Positions 61,568 through 64,000 of a DNA stretch of 64,000 nt are shown here, piece by piece. Below the pieces are notes generated by a model that saw only the letters and a program-made list of their open reading frames with translations, was not told the DNA's origin and did not search any database. Location of the stretch: the NCBI RefSeq assembly GCF_042677945.1, contig NZ_JBHUDN010000014.1. The stretch is one strand, 5' to 3'. The stretch is from Haloplanus litoreus (GTDB taxonomy: Archaea > Halobacteriota > Halobacteria > Halobacteriales > Haloferacaceae). The first letter of the stretch is position 1. Each line of letters starts with the position of its first letter. The position numbers and the translations under genes are program-made.

Positions 61568-61661
61568 ACAGTGACGAACCCGCTCGCGGGTTTTAATCGT
61601 TGTCTTTCGGGTTGCGAGGCGAACGGTCGGGCGAGACCGGGGGCGGGGCCGATCCGTCGGA

Positions 61662-62006
61662 TCAGCCTGGCGCCCGAAACGCCTTGATCCGGAACCGAAG
61701 CACCACCGCCTCGACGGCCGCCGGGTCGCCGGTCCAGGTGATCCGAACCTCCGTCAATCGGTACGCACCGACCGGAATCGTCCGAGTCTCCAGCGTCGCA
61801 CGCCATTCCGGCCCCTCGACCGTCCGGTCGTCGACCCGGTCGCCGCCGAGAGCCTCCAGATACCGGATTGCCTGTGGAGGCGACAGACCACGGAATCCGC
61901 GCGTGATCCGGAGACGCCCGTCGGTCCGGGACTCCTCGATGGGTGGAATGGCGTCGAGGGCCGCCTGTCGTTTCCGATCCGCCGGTGTTAGCGTCCGTGT
62001 GGACAT
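61662..62006 (-). CDS. Conserved-looking hypothetical protein, 114 aa
   Basis: Not recognised. A 114-aa protein beginning MSTRTLTPADRKRQAALDAI and containing GRLRITRGFRGLSPPQAIRY, LEALGGDRV and a beta-rich end (AYRLTEVRITWTGDPAAVEA, VVLRFRIKAF). Basic N-terminus and no membrane helix. It lies between the core gene block and the TctA-like permease on the same strand. Confidence 0.65.
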   Translation of the reverse strand: MSTRTLTPADRKRQAALDAIPPIEESRTDGRLRITRGFRGLSPPQAIRYLEALGGDRVDDRTVEGPEWRATLETRTIPVGAYRLTEVRITWTGDPAAVEAVVLRFRIKAFRAPG

Positions 62007-62100
62007 CTGTCTTCACCTACTGAAATATAGGCTCACTGAGGATAAAGCGTTGTAGCTGATTCTCCAGTTGTGGGAGCAAAGCCGGCCCGAGACGGCCGGG

Positions 62101-63318
62101 TCACGGCACGACGATGGCGGGTGCCAGGACTGCCATCAGATGGACCCGTCGGACGCCGAGTAGTGGCGGAAGGAGCCCCACGAGTGCCGCGAGTGCGAAC
62201 ACGGCGAGTCCGAGGACACCCGCGAACAGGGAGACCACCCCCACCAGCACCCCGCCCGTCGCCAGCGACACGCGAGTGTAGTCGAGGCGGCCGACCGTCC
62301 GGAGGTAGACGTCGCCGACGGAGACGACGAGGGCGAAGCCGGCGGCAGCGGCGAGACACGCGGCCCCGACGAGCGGGAGCAGGGGATCGGTGACACCCGA
62401 CCGTTCCATCGCGACCATCACGCCCGTCCGGGGCGTGCCGAGGGCGACGAGGGCGAAAAGCGCGAACACGGTGTTCGCCGTATTGGCGCCACTGGAGGCG
62501 ACGACGAATCCCCGCGCGCCCGACCGGCCGGGAACGACCGGCAGGACCAGTACCGTACCGACGGCGGCGGAGACGCCGGGGAGGTAGCCGACGAGCGCTC
62601 CCGCACCGGCGCCGGCCCCGGCCGACCCGAGGACCGTCCGCCGGTCGAGGGTCACCGTCGGATCGGCCTGTGGCGGGACGCCCTCGCCGGAGAGCGCCTC
62701 GATCAATACGGGCGCGCCGAACAGTCCCGCGAACAGCGGCGCGAGAACGCCACCCGTGGCGACGGCGCCGGTCGGCTCCAGGTCGAGAGTCAGCCACCCG
62801 AGGCCCGCCGCGACGGCGAGCGTCGCGACGGCGGCGACGCGTCGGCGGCGGGTCGGTTCGGTGGCGACGAGGAACACGGCGACGGCGGCGAGAACGAACG
62901 GGATGTGTCGCCGGAGCACGGGATAGACGAGTTCGACGCCGCGGGTCAGCGGCACGGCTGCGGGGAGGGCGACGACGACGGCTAGGCCGCTCCCGAGGGC
63001 GGAGAGACGGAGCGCCTCCCGACCGCGGCCGTCGAGAACGAGCCGATGTCCCGGCAACGTCACCGCGGCCGTCGCCGGGTCCGGGACACCGAGGGCGAGC
63101 GCCGGTACCACGTCGAGGAAGGTGTGGACGACGCCGGCCGCGAGCATGGCGGCCCCGAGGGCGAGCGGCGGCCCCGGCAGGATGGGGACGACCGACGCGA
63201 GCAGGAGGGCGAAGTTGTTGGCGTGCAGTCCGGGCGTCAACCCGCTGCAGGTGCCGAGTCCGACGCCGACGAGCGTGTAGCCGAGCGCCGTGAGACCGAC
63301 GGGTGCGGGGGCGGCCAT
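62101..63318 (-). CDS. TctA-family (DUF112) permease
   Basis: A 405-aa, highly hydrophobic protein with around ten membrane helices. The conserved tripartite-tricarboxylate permease pattern is present: GVGLGTCSGLTPGLHANNFA near the start and GYLPGVSAAVGTVLVLPVVP, FVVASSGANTANTVFALFAL in the second half, the two Gly/Pro-rich repeats of TctA. It moves organic acids or other solutes in bacteria. No TctB/TctC partner is adjacent, typical for archaeal stand-alone DUF112 members. Confidence 0.8.
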   Translation of the reverse strand: MAAPAPVGLTALGYTLVGVGLGTCSGLTPGLHANNFALLLASVVPILPGPPLALGAAMLAAGVVHTFLDVVPALALGVPDPATAAVTLPGHRLVLDGRGREALRLSALGSGLAVVVALPAAVPLTRGVELVYPVLRRHIPFVLAAVAVFLVATEPTRRRRVAAVATLAVAAGLGWLTLDLEPTGAVATGGVLAPLFAGLFGAPVLIEALSGEGVPPQADPTVTLDRRTVLGSAGAGAGAGALVGYLPGVSAAVGTVLVLPVVPGRSGARGFVVASSGANTANTVFALFALVALGTPRTGVMVAMERSGVTDPLLPLVGAACLAAAAGFALVVSVGDVYLRTVGRLDYTRVSLATGGVLVGVVSLFAGVLGLAVFALAALVGLLPPLLGVRRVHLMAVLAPAIVVP

Positions 63319-63426
63319 CCCGCGGAGGTGGCTGCGTCACCTGGTTTCAACCCTCGGCGTCGACGAGCCCGGGGCTGGACGGGATGGAGCCAAAAAACGG
63401 AAGTTCTGGATTCGGGTGGGGCCGAT

Positions 63427-63771
63427 TCAGCCGAAGAGTTCGCCGAGGCCCTCGCCGCTGGCCTCTTCGTCCTCGTCCTCTTCTTCCTCGGCCGCTTCCT
63501 CTTCCTCGGCCTCGTCGGCGGCCTCGTCGCCACCGTCCTCGTCTTCGTCGTCACCGGCGGCCGCACCGCCAGCGGCACCGCCCGCAGCGGGCGCGGCAGC
63601 GGCCGTCTCGATGGCGTCCTCGATGTCGACGTCCTCGAGGGCGGCGACCAGCGCCTTGACGCGGGACTGCTCCACGTCGACACCGGCGGCCTCGAGGACC
63701 GCGGTCACGTTGTCTTCGTTGATCTCTTCGCCGGTTTCGTTCAGGATGAGTGCTGCGTAAACGTATTCCAT
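63427..63771 (-). CDS. rpl12: 50S ribosomal protein L12 (P1)
   Basis: A 114-aa protein: MEYVYAALILNETGEEINED, NVTAVLEAAGVDVEQSRVKA and LVAALEDVDIEDAIETAAA form the P1 dimerisation domain, followed by an Ala/Glu-rich hinge and the P1 tail SGEGLGELFG. It binds L10/P0 as the ribosomal stalk; that gene ends 18 bases upstream on the same strand. Confidence 0.96.
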   Translation of the reverse strand: MEYVYAALILNETGEEINEDNVTAVLEAAGVDVEQSRVKALVAALEDVDIEDAIETAAAAPAAGGAAGGAAAGDDEDEDGGDEAADEAEEEEAAEEEEDEDEEASGEGLGELFG

Positions 63772-63789
63772 TGTCGTATATCTCCGTTG

Positions 63790-64000
63790 TTAGCCGAACA
63801 TCGCGCCGAGGCCTTCGGCACCGTCGCCGCCGTCGTCGTCTTCGTCGTCTTCGTCGTCGGCGTCGTCGGCGTCCGTCTCCTCGTCGGCGGTGTCCGTCTC
63901 CGCCGTTTCGTCTTCGTCGCTCGGTTCCTCAACTCCCGCCGCGGGCGCTTCCACGCCACGCAGTTCCTCCGGGAGTGCCTCGTCGTCGTCGATCAGCGCC
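63790..64000 (-). CDS. rpl10: 50S ribosomal protein L10 (P0), C-terminal part; partial at right edge
   Basis: The visible 69 codons read ALIDDDEALPEELRGVEAPA, then an acidic low-complexity run and the tail EGLGAMFG, the typical end of haloarchaeal L10/P0. The start lies beyond the right edge. It precedes L12 as in all archaea. Confidence 0.93.
   Translation of the reverse strand, partial: ALIDDDEALPEELRGVEAPAAGVEEPSDEDETAETDTADEETDADDADDEDDEDDDGGDGAEGLGAMFG

Noticed and set aside
62033..63340. Arg-rich minus-strand frame overlapping the TctA-like permease.
   Set aside because: Composition (Arg repeats) is a frame-shifted shadow of the permease.

Overview
The window is haloarchaeal chromosomal DNA. 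The evidence is acidic proteins, Tat-type signal sequences, HalX and Bat-type regulators, KaiC/RecA-like signalling ATPases, leaderless TATA-type promoters and an archaeal ribosomal and transcription gene block at the right end (L10/P0, L12/P1, aEF-1beta, L21e, Rpo4). I see no tRNA, rRNA or CRISPR array. By eye the left 31 kb is clearly A+T-richer than the right 24 kb, as expected for an acquired island next to high-GC core genes.

Layout. 0-3 kb: the start of a probable BREX cluster on the minus strand (BrxA-like, running off the left edge) behind a GmrSD/BrxU-like DUF262-DUF1524 gene. 3.7-6.7 kb: small unknown genes and a winged-helix regulator. 7.3-18.6 kb: a CARF-HTH (DUF6293-like) gene diverging from an operon encoding a PLD-nuclease/P-loop protein, Mre11-like, Rad50-like, NurA-like, a small HAS-barrel-like protein and a HerA-like ATPase. 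This is the best candidate here for an uncharacterised DNA-processing defence system. 18.8-24.2 kb: small zinc-finger and HTH proteins, a nuclease-like protein, a glycine-zipper membrane protein and a rhomboid protease. 24.4-29.6 kb: a second candidate system of a HEPN protein, a PD-(D/E)xK-like protein and a methyltransferase-like protein that lacks the NPPY catalytic motif and ends in a HEPN motif. A 23-bp palindrome recurs through 0.8-24.3 kb, mostly upstream of these genes, and looks like the operator of an island-wide regulator.

31.4-42.6 kb is a recombination zone: a tyrosine integrase with tRNA-arm-like remnants, then four copies (A-D) of a dispersed repeat that separate toxin-antitoxin and metal-handling cassettes (TumA/TumE-like, HTH/PIN, a YHS-permease and multicopper oxidase cluster, VapB with a shortened PIN). 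Copy D truncates two genes, one of which has an intact paralogue at 57.2 kb.

42.7-47.1 kb encodes a KaiC-like ATPase, a kinase-like protein without an ATPase domain, and a LOV-domain histidine kinase, all overlapping: a probable light-signalling operon. 47.5-57.1 kb is a respiratory module: a molybdopterin reductase (catalytic, NrfD membrane and ferredoxin subunits), a TorD chaperone and an Mrp/NBP35 ATPase, controlled by a divergent Bat/DmsR-type regulator. 57.7-60.3 kb holds a histidine kinase and a HalX response regulator. 60.4-64 kb is core: Rpo4, L21e, aEF-1beta, a four-CxxC mini zinc protein, a TctA-like permease, L12 and L10.
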